Origin: Arcobacter acticola
Lineage (GTDB): Bacteria; Campylobacterota; Campylobacteria; Campylobacterales; Arcobacteraceae
DNA: 64,000 bases
Direction of reading: 5' to 3'
Assembly: GCF_013177675.1 (NCBI RefSeq)
Contig: NZ_CP042652.1
Coordinates: 124,001-188,000, forward strand
Below are positions 27,786-36,093 of this stretch, one piece after another; position 1 is the stretch's first letter; each line of letters begins with the position of its first letter. A program made the position numbers and the translations under genes. Under the pieces are notes generated by a model. That model saw only the letters and a program-made list of their open reading frames with translations. It was not told the DNA's origin and did no database searches.

Positions 27786-27794
27786 AATAGAGTA

Positions 27795-27998
27795 CTATTT
27801 AGCCATGTTATATTTGTTTTTGAATTTCTCAACTCTACCAGCAGCATCAACAAGTTTTTGCTCTCCAGTAAAGAATGGGTGACAAGAAGAACAAATATCA
27901 ATTCTTAATGATTCAACATTTGACTTAGTTTGAAACTCGTTACCACATGCACAAGAAATTGTACAAACTTTATAATCTGGATGAATATCTTTTTTCAT
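27795..27998 (-). CDS. rpmE: 50S ribosomal protein L31 (zinc-binding form)
   Basis: 67 residues beginning [22 protein letters not shown], the standard L31 start. Cys residues in CTISCAC and DICSSCHPF make this the zinc-containing (C+) type. [17 protein letters not shown] is the usual C-terminal signature. It is the first gene of an rpmE-rsmI pair, 80 nt downstream of miaA, with a possible hairpin leader in between. Confidence 0.97.
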   Translation of the reverse strand: MKKDIHPDYKVCTISCACGNEFQTKSNVESLRIDICSSCHPFFTGEQKLVDAAGRVEKFKNKYNMAK

Positions 27999-28045
27999 TC
28001 CATTTCCTTAATTGTAATTATTGTTAGATAAAAGGTCGAGTCTAT

Positions 28046-28077
28046 TGCAAGCCCTTTACCTAACTCTTCGGGGCGCA
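28046..28077 (-). promoter_or_regulatory. Possible hairpin between miaA and rpmE
   Basis: TTGC-aa-GCCC (28046-28054 region) can pair with GGGC-GCAA (28071-28078 region): eight base pairs with a 2-nt bulge, in an otherwise A+T-rich gap. It is followed on the minus strand by about 50 nt before rpmE. It may be a leader or an end-of-miaA structure; no T-run follows. Confidence 0.25.
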
Positions 28078-28078
28078 A

Positions 28079-28954
28079 TTATAGCAAAAAATACTTAATA
28101 ATATCTGAATTTAAGTCTTCTATTATATTTGAAGTTTTATTCGTAAATTGTGACTTGTTAAAAGTATTTTGTCTTTTAGCAAGTTTAACTGTATTTGATG
28201 AAATTTTTTCTTCAAGTTCTTCTTTTGTAAGTTTACCATCTAAGTATTCAAGAGTTTCAACAATACCAATGGAAGCCATACAATTAGGCTTTCTTGTATA
28301 AGTTTTTTCTAAAAAAATCACTTCATCTATTAAGCCTGATTCAATCATGATTTTTGTTCTTTTTGCTATTCTTTTTTTTAATTCATCTTTTTCCCAAAGA
28401 ATTTCAAATATTTTCAAATCTTTCGCAACGGGAATTTTAGGATTTTCTTCAAAATAAGAAGTAGGGCATAATCCTGTTTGTTTATAAATTGCATAAGCTT
28501 TTTCTATTCTATACCTGTCATTTCTTTCTATTTTTTGCATATACTCTTTATCTAAATTGTAAAGAAGTTCATAGGCTTCATCAATTGGTATGTCAAGTTT
28601 AGTTTTTGAATCTACACCTTGTGATAAGCCTTCTATTAGCGCTTTTAGGTAAAAACCTGTTCCACCTACAATAATAAGATTTTTATTTTCTAATAAACAG
28701 TATTCTTTAGTTCTTTTATAAAGTTCAATAAATTTAATAACATCAAACTCTTCATTTGGATAAACTTCATCAATTCCAAAATGAATAATATCTCCTCTTT
28801 CTTCAAGAGTAGGTTTTGCAGATGCAATTTCTATGTCTTTGTAAACACAAAGTGAATCAAGGGACAAGATAACAGAGTTTGTAATATGAGCTATTTGTAA
28901 AGATAAGGCAGTTTTTCCAGAGGCTGTTGAGCCAATGATTGCTATTTCTTTCAT
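28079..28954 (-). CDS. miaA: tRNA dimethylallyltransferase MiaA
   Basis: It adds the isopentenyl group to A37 of UNN-reading tRNAs. 291 residues. The P-loop GSTASGKTALSLQIA at 8-22, the LSLDSLCVYKDIEIASAKPT segment near 34 and IIVGGTGFYLKALIEGLS near 98 are family signatures; KRQNTFNKSQF near the C-terminus is the tRNA-contact region. It overlaps the upstream lipoprotein gene by ATGA. Confidence 0.96.
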   Translation of the reverse strand: MKEIAIIGSTASGKTALSLQIAHITNSVILSLDSLCVYKDIEIASAKPTLEERGDIIHFGIDEVYPNEEFDVIKFIELYKRTKEYCLLENKNLIIVGGTGFYLKALIEGLSQGVDSKTKLDIPIDEAYELLYNLDKEYMQKIERNDRYRIEKAYAIYKQTGLCPTSYFEENPKIPVAKDLKIFEILWEKDELKKRIAKRTKIMIESGLIDEVIFLEKTYTRKPNCMASIGIVETLEYLDGKLTKEELEEKISSNTVKLAKRQNTFNKSQFTNKTSNIIEDLNSDIIKYFLL

Positions 28955-29154
28955 TTTTTAGTCTTTTGCTCTTTGCAATTTTCTAATTTTTTATTTAGTT
29001 CATTAATGTCTTTTTCTTTTTGAATTAGAGTTTTCATTAAATCATTTATGTCTTTTGAATTTGAATCTATAATATCTGTTTGGGCTTTTGAAGTACATCC
29101 ACTTAATAAAAATATAGTGAATAGACTGATAATTAGTATTGAACTTTTTTTCAT
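28951..29154 (-). CDS. Small lipoprotein with coiled-coil tail
   Basis: 67 residues. A lipoprotein signal peptide has the lipobox LLSGC (Cys 20), then a charged helical stretch (KDINDLMKTLIQKEKDINELNKKLENC) likely to form a short coiled coil. It is placed directly upstream of and overlapping miaA (ATGA). No named family is recognised. The lipobox and the overlap support it as a real gene. Confidence 0.7.
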   Translation of the reverse strand: MKKSSILIISLFTIFLLSGCTSKAQTDIIDSNSKDINDLMKTLIQKEKDINELNKKLENCKEQKTKK

Positions 29155-29245
29155 TTAACTCTTTCATAATATAAAATGTTTAAGATTATAACTAGAAAAA
29201 GGTTATATTAATATTTTTAATATTATCTTTGATACAATCCAATTT

Positions 29246-30121
29246 ATGAATAATATTATTAAAAAACTAAATGATTTCAATGAACTAGTTATGTTCAAAC
29301 ACTCTATTTTTTCATTACCTTTTATATTTATAGCCATGGTAGTTTCATCAGGACAAGTAAATGGTAGTGCTTGGTTTGGTATGAAACTTTTTGTATTGGG
29401 AATATTTGCAGCTTTAACTGCACGTAATTTTGCAATGGGATTCAATAGATATATGGATAGAGACATAGATGCTTTAAATCCAAGAACAATAAATAGACCA
29501 AATGTAGATGGAAGAATTTCTGCATCTCAAATGCTTGTTTTTACCCTTGCTAATGCATTGGGTTTTATATTTGTGGCATATTTTATAAATGATTTAGCTT
29601 TACAATTATCTATTCCTATATTAATTATTATCGGGTCTTATTCTTATTTCAAAAGATTTTCTTATTTGGCTCACATAATTTTAGGAATTTCTTTAGCTTT
29701 AGCTCCAATTGCAGGAGTTGTAGCAGTTAGTGAAACTATACCTTTTTGGTCAATAGCCTTAAGTATTGGAGTTATGTTTTGGGTAGCTGGATTTGATTTA
29801 CTTTATTCACTTCAAGATATTGATGTAGATAAAGAACTGGGACTTCATTCTATTCCTTCTAAATTTGGTGCAGAAAAAACAATGAAGATATCAAAAATAT
29901 TTCATATGTTAACAATAGCTTTTTGGTTATTGTTTGCTATAACTTCAGGAAGTTCTTATTTTGCTTATCTTGCAGTAATAATTAGTGCTTTAATGTTATC
30001 TTATGAACATTATTTAGTAAATAAAGATTTTAGAAAAATCGATAGAGCTTTTTTTACAGTAAATGGGTATTTAGGAATAATTTTTTTAATTCTTATAATA
30101 ATTGATAATATTTTTGTATAA
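29246..30121 (+). CDS. UbiA-family polyprenyltransferase (MqnP/UbiA-like)
   Basis: 291 residues with about eight TM helices. The first Asp-rich motif is NRYMDRDIDALNPRT (residues 71-85) and the second is DLLYSLQDIDVDKELG (about 189), both needed for magnesium-diphosphate binding. The enzyme attaches a polyprenyl chain to an aromatic ring. Campylobacterota make menaquinone by the futalosine route, where the UbiA homologue is MqnP, so menaquinone synthesis is the likely role. No other mqn gene is clearly present nearby. Confidence 0.85.
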   Translation: MNNIIKKLNDFNELVMFKHSIFSLPFIFIAMVVSSGQVNGSAWFGMKLFVLGIFAALTARNFAMGFNRYMDRDIDALNPRTINRPNVDGRISASQMLVFTLANALGFIFVAYFINDLALQLSIPILIIIGSYSYFKRFSYLAHIILGISLALAPIAGVVAVSETIPFWSIALSIGVMFWVAGFDLLYSLQDIDVDKELGLHSIPSKFGAEKTMKISKIFHMLTIAFWLLFAITSGSSYFAYLAVIISALMLSYEHYLVNKDFRKIDRAFFTVNGYLGIIFLILIIIDNIFV

Positions 30122-30140
30122 TCAATAAAAAATACCGAAA

Positions 30141-30956
30141 GTGAATGATGATATGACGACAAAACTAAAAGAAATAACTTTTTTGACAATTAAAAATCTA
30201 AAAAATAATGAGATTATTCTTCCAGGAGATTATTTAAAAGTTTTTGATCAAATTGCAAAAGAATTAAAATTAGACTTACAAGATAATCTTTTAATGGAAA
30301 AGGAATTAAGTTATAGCACAGATAAAATAAATAAAATTGTTGAAAAAACAAGTAAAAATTTAACACAGATGCATTCAAGTACGAAAAAAGCACAAAAAGC
30401 TATTTTGGATAAAGATGATGTTTCACTTTCTAGTATAAGTGATGAGATATCAGATATGCAAAAACAAATTAGTTTTTTACAAAAAGAGTTATTTTCAGAT
30501 ACTTTAACTCAAGCTTATAATAGAAAATGGTTTAATGATTCTTATTTAAAAGAAGAAAAATTTCCAGAAAATGGTAAGTTCGCTTTTCTTGATATTAATA
30601 AATTTAAAACAATAAATGATACCTATGGACATTTAATTGGAGATCAAGTATTAAAATATCTTGTGAAATTTTTACAATCACAATTAAATTATCCTTCAGT
30701 TCATATAATCAGATATGCAGGAGATGAGTTTATAATACTTTTTGGTGAAGATGTTATTAGTGAAATAAATGTTGAAGATAAAATGAAAGATGTTCAAGAA
30801 AAACTTTCAAATCAAAAATTAAAATCTGCAAAAATTGATAATTTACAATTTTCATTTTCTTATGGTCTCTTAGACTATAAAAAAGATGATAGTATTGTTG
30901 AGATATTAACAAAAGCAGATAAACTTATGTATGAGAATAAACAAAAAAGCAGATAA
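30141..30956 (+). CDS. GGDEF-domain diguanylate cyclase
   Basis: 271 residues. The N-terminal helical part (1-115, including a coiled-coil-like SLSSISDEISDMQKQISFL) precedes a GGDEF domain starting DTLTQAYNRKWF. The catalytic loop reads RYAGDEF near residue 196, the AGDEF variant found in active cyclases; no RxxD inhibitory site is visible five residues upstream. The start is GTG at 30141, with an ATG at 30153 as an alternative. It would make cyclic di-GMP in the cytoplasm. It lies 19 nt after the UbiA gene. Confidence 0.85.
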   Translation: MNDDMTTKLKEITFLTIKNLKNNEIILPGDYLKVFDQIAKELKLDLQDNLLMEKELSYSTDKINKIVEKTSKNLTQMHSSTKKAQKAILDKDDVSLSSISDEISDMQKQISFLQKELFSDTLTQAYNRKWFNDSYLKEEKFPENGKFAFLDINKFKTINDTYGHLIGDQVLKYLVKFLQSQLNYPSVHIIRYAGDEFIILFGEDVISEINVEDKMKDVQEKLSNQKLKSAKIDNLQFSFSYGLLDYKKDDSIVEILTKADKLMYENKQKSR

Positions 30957-31013
30957 ACCTTTTAAAATTAATATTAAGTTTATCTATGCTATTATTCCCA
31001 TCCTAAAACAAAC

Positions 31014-31090
31014 GCGTCTGTGGCTCAACTGGATAGAGCACTGGGTTTCGGCCCCGGCGGTTGTAGGTTCGAATCCTACCAGGCGTACCA
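31014..31090 (+). tRNA. tRNA-Arg (anticodon UCG)
   Basis: 77 nt with encoded CCA. Acceptor GCGTCTG pairs with CAGGCGT (two G-U pairs), and the D-arm is GCTC/GAGC. The anticodon stem CTGGG/CCCGG has loop TTTCGGC giving anticodon TCG. The T-arm is GTAGG-TTCGAAT-CCTAC, with discriminator A. It reads CGA, and CGG by wobble. Confidence 0.96.
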
Positions 31091-31096
31091 CTTAGA

Positions 31097-31139
31097 AGCC
31101 CGATTTAAGCATTGGTTCAGTGATTAAATCGGGCTTTTT
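31097..31139 (+). terminator. Rho-independent terminator of tRNA-Arg
   Basis: A 12-bp perfect stem AGCCCGATTTAA / TTAAATCGGGCT (31097-31108, 31124-31135) with a 15-nt loop, followed by TTTT. It begins 7 nt after the tRNA. Confidence 0.9.
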
Positions 31140-31209
31140 GACTTTATATTAAAAATAAAAATCACAAATTAATACACATCAGAAAATAAATTACTGAGGT
31201 CTTAAAACT

Positions 31210-32241
31210 ATGAAAACTAAAATATTATTAAATGGTGTTGGTCGTATTGGTAAAGCTATTTTAAAAATAATTCTTGAAAATAAAAACTTTGAAATAATTG
31301 CTATAAATGAAATAAATCCATATCTTGAAAATATTGTTTACTCTATAAATCATGATTCAACATATGGAAATATTTCTGATAAATTTAAAGTGATACAAAA
31401 CAATTTTATTGAAAACTCAAACAATAAAATCAAAGTATTAAATCACAAAAATTTAAATGAAATTGATTTATCAAATATTGATATTATTATAGATGCAAGT
31501 GGAGTAAAAGAGGATATTAATCTTCTAAAAAATCTTCCAGTTAAAGCTATATTCCTAACACATCCAAGCTCACTTGCTGATATAAATATCATTTTAGGTG
31601 TAAATGAGCAAAATCTTGATGTAAACATTCACAAAATTATATCAACAAGTTCATGTAATGCAACAGCGCTACTTCCCGCCCTTAAAATCATAGATGATAA
31701 GTATGAAATCTTATGTGGTGATATAGTAACCATTCATCCACTTCTAAATCATCAAAGGGTTTTAGATGGTAACTTTGTTTCTAGTCAAACAAGAGATGTT
31801 GAATATAACTTTGAATTTGGAAGATCTTCGACTCAAAATATAATTCCAAATAAAACAACTACAATTAGTGCATGCTCTTATGTATTAGGCAAAATAAATC
31901 ATGAACTTATTTCATCAAGTTCATTAAGAGTTCCTACTGATACAGTGGGTGTTATAAATGTAACTTTAATGACAAAAAAAGAGTGTTCAAAAGATGAGAT
32001 TATAGAACTATTTGAGAAGTATGAGAAAAATCAGAAATTTCCAATTGTATTAAATAATTATGAACCACTTGTATCTAGTGATTTTAAAAAAGAGAATAAA
32101 ACAACTATTATAGATCATAGATATACAGACGTTAAAAACAATCATATGATAAAAATTATAGTTTGGTATGACAATGAATGGGGATATGCATCAAAAGTAG
32201 TGGAGATTTTAGATTATTATAAGAGCATAAAAAAAGGGTGA
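31210..32241 (+). CDS. Divergent glyceraldehyde-3-phosphate dehydrogenase-family protein
   Basis: 343 residues with the full two-domain layout: NAD-binding NGVGRIGKAIL at 8-18, catalytic Cys in STSSCNATALLP near 149, the active-site His in TIHPLLNHQ near 176, RVPTDTVGVINVT near 236 and the C-terminal WYDNEWGYASKV. The active-site helix reads SSCNATALLP, where canonical GAPDH has ASCTTNCLAP, and other blocks are also altered. It may be a GapB-like, erythrose-4-phosphate or specialised enzyme; the reaction is not settled. It stands alone behind the tRNA and ends at a strong terminator. Confidence 0.8.
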   Translation: MKTKILLNGVGRIGKAILKIILENKNFEIIAINEINPYLENIVYSINHDSTYGNISDKFKVIQNNFIENSNNKIKVLNHKNLNEIDLSNIDIIIDASGVKEDINLLKNLPVKAIFLTHPSSLADINIILGVNEQNLDVNIHKIISTSSCNATALLPALKIIDDKYEILCGDIVTIHPLLNHQRVLDGNFVSSQTRDVEYNFEFGRSSTQNIIPNKTTTISACSYVLGKINHELISSSSLRVPTDTVGVINVTLMTKKECSKDEIIELFEKYEKNQKFPIVLNNYEPLVSSDFKKENKTTIIDHRYTDVKNNHMIKIIVWYDNEWGYASKVVEILDYYKSIKKG

Positions 32242-32275
32242 GCCAGTAAAATAACTGTGTAAACTCACCCTTTTT
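32231..32275. terminator. Bidirectional terminator between the GAPDH-like gene and purM
   Basis: A 12-bp perfect stem AAAAAGGGTGAG (32231-32242) / CTCACCCTTTTT (32264-32275), ending in a T-run, overlaps the end of the GAPDH-like gene. Convergent purM ends at 32294, so it can serve both strands. Confidence 0.85.
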
Positions 32276-32293
32276 TAATCTATCTAAAAAATA

Positions 32294-33289
32294 TTAGATA
32301 AATTCAACACCTTTTTCACCCTCAGCTATATGACCAATCACATAACCATCTGTGTTTGCTAAAACTGCGTCAACATTTTGCTCACTTACTACTAAAACCA
32401 TACCAACACCCATATTAAATGTTCTGTACATTTCTTCAAGTTCTACGTGTTCAGCCATAAATTGGAAGATTGGTAAAACTCTTACATCTGCTCTTTTTAC
32501 AACTGCTTTTAAATTATCAGGTAAAACTCTTGGTAAGTTTTCTGTAATTCCACCACCTGTTATATGTGCTAAAGCATTGATTTTATCTTTATTTGCTTTG
32601 AATTCTTTTACATAAATTCTAGTTGGCTCTAATAAAACATCTTTTAATGGTTTTCCTTGGAAATCGTCATCTAAAGACATTCCTAATTTTTCTAAAAGTA
32701 ATTTTCGCACTAAGCTGAACCCATTTGAATGAACACCTGAAGATGGTAATGCAATTAAAGTATCACCTGCTTTGATTTTATCAATTCTATTTAATTCATC
32801 TTTTTCAGCAATTCCAACACAAAAACCAGCTAAATCAAAATCACCCTCTTTGTACATTCCTGGCATTTCAGCAGTCTCACCACCAACAAGTGCGCACTCA
32901 GATCTAATACAACCTTCTGCAATACCTTTTACAACTTGTGTAGCTTCTTCAACATCTAGTTTAGCAGTTGCGTAATAATCTAGGAAAAATAATGGTTCTC
33001 CAAAGTTACATAATAAATCATTTGAACACATAGCAACTAAGTCAATTCCTACTGTGTCGAATTTTTTTGCATCAATTGCAAGTTTTAGTTTTGTTCCAAC
33101 TCCATCTGTTCCTGAAAGTATTACAGGTTTTTTATAACCTGATGGTAATTCAAATGCACCTGCAAATGAACCAATTCCACCTAAAACTCCAGGAATCATT
33201 GTTGATTTTACATATGGTTTGATATTTTCTACAAACTGATTTCCAGCATCAATATCAACCCCAGCATCTTTGTAACTAACTGTTGCCAT
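32294..33289 (-). CDS. purM: Phosphoribosylformylglycinamidine cyclo-ligase (AIR synthetase)
   Basis: The fifth step of purine synthesis, ATP-dependent ring closure of FGAM to AIR. 331 residues. The N-terminus SYKDAGVDIDAGNQFVENIK, SGTDGVGTKLKLA near 59, DLVAMCSNDLL, the metal-binding GGETAEMPGMY and SSGVHSNGFSLVR near 180 are diagnostic. It diverges from the SpeE-like gene across a 96-nt gap. Confidence 0.96.
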   Translation of the reverse strand: MATVSYKDAGVDIDAGNQFVENIKPYVKSTMIPGVLGGIGSFAGAFELPSGYKKPVILSGTDGVGTKLKLAIDAKKFDTVGIDLVAMCSNDLLCNFGEPLFFLDYYATAKLDVEEATQVVKGIAEGCIRSECALVGGETAEMPGMYKEGDFDLAGFCVGIAEKDELNRIDKIKAGDTLIALPSSGVHSNGFSLVRKLLLEKLGMSLDDDFQGKPLKDVLLEPTRIYVKEFKANKDKINALAHITGGGITENLPRVLPDNLKAVVKRADVRVLPIFQFMAEHVELEEMYRTFNMGVGMVLVVSEQNVDAVLANTDGYVIGHIAEGEKGVEFI

Positions 33290-33385
33290 TATTCACCTTT
33301 TTTATTCTATTTTCTAATTCTTGCGATTAATTAAATTTTTTTGGTATTATAGCAAAATGTTTATAAATATTAAGGATTATATAGA

Positions 33386-33934
33386 ATGAAAGATACTAAC
33401 GCATTTAATGAAATGATGGTACATTTACCTTTGTGCACACATAAAGAAGCTTCAAATGTACTAATTATTGGTTCAAACAATGAAGACATGAAAGCTCAGG
33501 CTGCTAAGCATAATAAAGTTTCAAATATTGAATTTGGAGATACATCATTATTAACTTCTAAAAATGAAAAAAATATAGATGTTGTAATTTTAACTGATGT
33601 TAAAATTGATGAATTATTATTAGCTAACATTGAAAGAATTTTAAAAGAAGATGGTTTAATCTCTTTCGCTTCAAAAGCATTTTCAAGAGATGAAGATCAA
33701 TTATTTGCAGATTTAAAACTAGTTGGAACAAAATTCTCGATTGCAATGCCATTTAAATTTGGACATAACACTTCAATTATTGCTTCAAAAAGATATCATC
33801 CAACAGCAGATATAAATCTTCAAAGAGCTGATTTATTAGATGGTTTAAACTACTATTCTGCTGAAATCCACAATGCATCTTTTGTATTTCCTGCTGCTGA
33901 ACACAGAGCACTAACTGGAATAGCTAAAAGATAA
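33386..33934 (+). CDS. Spermidine synthase-like protein, probably degenerate
   Basis: 182 residues, shorter than the roughly 260-280 of true SpeE. The C-terminal LLDGLNYYSAEIHNASFVFP corresponds to the spermidine synthase Y-Y-x-x-E-I-H-x-A-x-F block, and SFASKAFSRDEDQL matches the region before it. The SAM-binding glycine motif (GGGDGG in active enzymes) is replaced by LIIGSNNEDM, and no catalytic Asp is evident. The speE-coaE order is shared with Helicobacter. It is probably a repurposed or inactive homologue; binding of a nucleoside or polyamine is possible. Confidence 0.65.
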   Translation: MKDTNAFNEMMVHLPLCTHKEASNVLIIGSNNEDMKAQAAKHNKVSNIEFGDTSLLTSKNEKNIDVVILTDVKIDELLLANIERILKEDGLISFASKAFSRDEDQLFADLKLVGTKFSIAMPFKFGHNTSIIASKRYHPTADINLQRADLLDGLNYYSAEIHNASFVFPAAEHRALTGIAKR

Positions 33935-33982
33935 TTATTCTATTAAATATAAATAAATCATTATTATTGTAGAATCTTCTTT

Positions 33983-34573
33983 ATGAGTAATGATTTATTT
34001 AAAAACGCAATCGCACTAACAGGCGGAATTTCAACAGGTAAAAGTACTGTTTGTAACCTATTTAAACTTCATGGTTTTTTAACTATTGATGCTGACCTTA
34101 TAGCACATAGATTATTGGATGAAAATTCTGATAAAATTGCTAGTATGTTTGGTGAAAAATATGTTGAAAATGGTAAAGTTATACGAAAAGAATTAGGTAA
34201 AATAATATTCTCGAATGAAGAGAATAAACTAAAACTAGAAGCCCTTTTACATCCACTAATCGAAAATGAAATCATTAAAGAATCAAAAATATTTGAAGAA
34301 CAAAATAAACCATATTTTGTAGATATACCTTTATTTTTTGAAAAAATGCATTATCCAATTCCTAAATCTTTGGTTATATATACTCCAAAAGATATTCAAA
34401 TTCAAAGACTTATGAAAAGAGATAATATAGATGAAAATGAAGCAAAACTAAAAATTTCAAACCAAATGGATATTGAAGAAAAGAAAAAATTAGCAGATAT
34501 GGTAATAGACAATTCACAAAATTTAAAACATTTACAAGCTGAAGTAGAAAGAATCATCGGAGAGATTATATGA
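33983..34573 (+). CDS. coaE: Dephospho-CoA kinase
   Basis: The last step of coenzyme A synthesis. 196 residues. The P-loop ALTGGISTGKSTVCNLF begins near residue 11, DADLIAHRLL near 37 carries the catalytic Asp, and FVDIPLFFEK and the LID-like QRLMKRDNIDENEAKLKIS follow. The stop overlaps the dapF start by ATGA, so the pair is co-translated. Confidence 0.95.
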   Translation: MSNDLFKNAIALTGGISTGKSTVCNLFKLHGFLTIDADLIAHRLLDENSDKIASMFGEKYVENGKVIRKELGKIIFSNEENKLKLEALLHPLIENEIIKESKIFEEQNKPYFVDIPLFFEKMHYPIPKSLVIYTPKDIQIQRLMKRDNIDENEAKLKISNQMDIEEKKKLADMVIDNSQNLKHLQAEVERIIGEII

Positions 34574-35310
34574 CATATACAAAATATAGTGCAAGTGGAA
34601 ATGACTTTGTTATCACTCACTCATTTATTGAAAAAGATTATACAAATGATGCTATAAAACTATGCAATAGAACAGAAGGAATTGGAGCTGATGGTTTTGT
34701 AGTAATCGTTCCAAGTAGTGAAGCTGACTTTAAATGGTTATTTTACAATAGCGATGGGAGTGATGCTGCTATGTGTGGAAATGCCACAAGAGCAGTTTCT
34801 CACTATGCTTTTACAAATAATTTAGTTAGTTCTTCTGAAATGAAATTTCTTACAGGTGCTGGACTTATAAAATCAAGTGTTGAAGGAAATATCGTTGAAA
34901 CTCAATTAACTGCTCCAATAGTAGTAAAAGAGGAGTTTATTGAAGATGGATTTACTTGGTATTTAGTAGATACTGGAGTTCCTCATTTAGTAACTATAGT
35001 AGATGATTTAGAATTGTATAACCATGACTTATGTGCAAAAATGAGATATAAATATAATACAAATGTAAATTTTGCGAAAATTGAAGATGGAATTATTAAA
35101 GTGCGAACATATGAAAGAGGAGTTGAGGGTGAAACCTTAGCTTGTGGAACTGGGATGGCTGCTTGTTTTTTAAGAGCAAATGATTTAAAACTAGTAGACA
35201 GTAGTACATTTGTTTATCCAAAAAGTGGTGAGCAATTAACTCTTTCAAAAAAAGATGGCATCATTTATTTTAAAGGTGCTGTAAAAAAAGTTTTTGTAAC
35301 TACTTTTTAA
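34570..35310 (+). CDS. dapF: Diaminopimelate epimerase
   Basis: It converts LL- to meso-diaminopimelate for peptidoglycan and lysine. 246 residues. The two catalytic cysteines are present: AAMCGNATRAVSHYA near residue 67 and TLACGTGMAACFL near 191. The N-terminus has YSASGNDFVIT. It overlaps coaE and is followed 6 nt later by a cell-wall hydrolase gene. Confidence 0.95.
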   Translation: MTYTKYSASGNDFVITHSFIEKDYTNDAIKLCNRTEGIGADGFVVIVPSSEADFKWLFYNSDGSDAAMCGNATRAVSHYAFTNNLVSSSEMKFLTGAGLIKSSVEGNIVETQLTAPIVVKEEFIEDGFTWYLVDTGVPHLVTIVDDLELYNHDLCAKMRYKYNTNVNFAKIEDGIIKVRTYERGVEGETLACGTGMAACFLRANDLKLVDSSTFVYPKSGEQLTLSKKDGIIYFKGAVKKVFVTTF

Positions 35311-35316
35311 GAATAC

Positions 35317-36081
35317 ATGATTTTTTTAAAAGTTTTAAAGGAAAAAGCTAGAAAGTTACTTCTAGGGCTTTGTTTATTTGGTTCTTTCCAAATACACAGT
35401 TTTGGGAATGGCTTTCCTTCAGAGTATTATGAAATAAGTGATATTAATGAATCTAAGAACTATTTTTTTAATCATATGTATGAAATAGTTGCAAAAGAGA
35501 ATAATAGAGTAAAAAGTGAAAGACGTTTTGTAGAAGAAGTATTAGGTTCAAATATTTTGAATATAGATTTTGATTCTCCTACTTTTTATAAACTTCTTTC
35601 AATAAAACAAAAATATAAAATCAAAAATATTTATACACTTTATGAATATCAGAAAAAAATTGATATAGTTCCTCCATCTTTAGCAATTGCACAAGCAGCA
35701 GTTGAAAGTGCATGGGGGAAAAGCAGATTTGTAAAAGAAGCTAGTAATATCTTTGGACATTGGACTTATAATGAAGAAATAGGAATTCTTCCAAAAAGAA
35801 GAAATATTAATTCATCTCATTTTATTAGAGTTTTTTCAAGTCTAAAGGATTCAACAAGTGCTTATATTTTAAATTTAAATAGAAATTTAGCATATAAATC
35901 TTTTCAAGAAAAAAGATATGAACAAAGAATTAATAATAAACAACCAGACGGTTTAACTCTTTCCCAAACTATGCTAAACTACTCTGGAATTGCACATGAA
36001 TATTTAGTAATATTAAAAGATTTAATTTTACTAAATAATCTGCAAGAATATGATAATAGATATTATCAGCAAAATCACTAA
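35317..36081 (+). CDS. Bax-like glucosaminidase-domain cell-wall hydrolase
   Basis: 254 residues. A basic N-terminus and a hydrophobic segment (KLLLGLCLFGSFQIHSFG) act as a signal peptide or anchor. The GH73-type domain contains the catalytic Glu in IAQAAVESAWGKSRF (near residue 128), then SNIFGHW and SLKDSTSAYILNLNRN. It is likely to cut beta-N-acetylglucosamine bonds of peptidoglycan in the periplasm. It follows dapF closely. Confidence 0.85.
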   Translation: MIFLKVLKEKARKLLLGLCLFGSFQIHSFGNGFPSEYYEISDINESKNYFFNHMYEIVAKENNRVKSERRFVEEVLGSNILNIDFDSPTFYKLLSIKQKYKIKNIYTLYEYQKKIDIVPPSLAIAQAAVESAWGKSRFVKEASNIFGHWTYNEEIGILPKRRNINSSHFIRVFSSLKDSTSAYILNLNRNLAYKSFQEKRYEQRINNKQPDGLTLSQTMLNYSGIAHEYLVILKDLILLNNLQEYDNRYYQQNH

Positions 36082-36093
36082 ATAAGGAAAAAT

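Noticed and set aside
31014-31209. tRNA-Arg as an integration site for a mobile island
   Set aside because: No duplicated tRNA 3' end is seen downstream in the window and the next genes are metabolic; no integrase is present.
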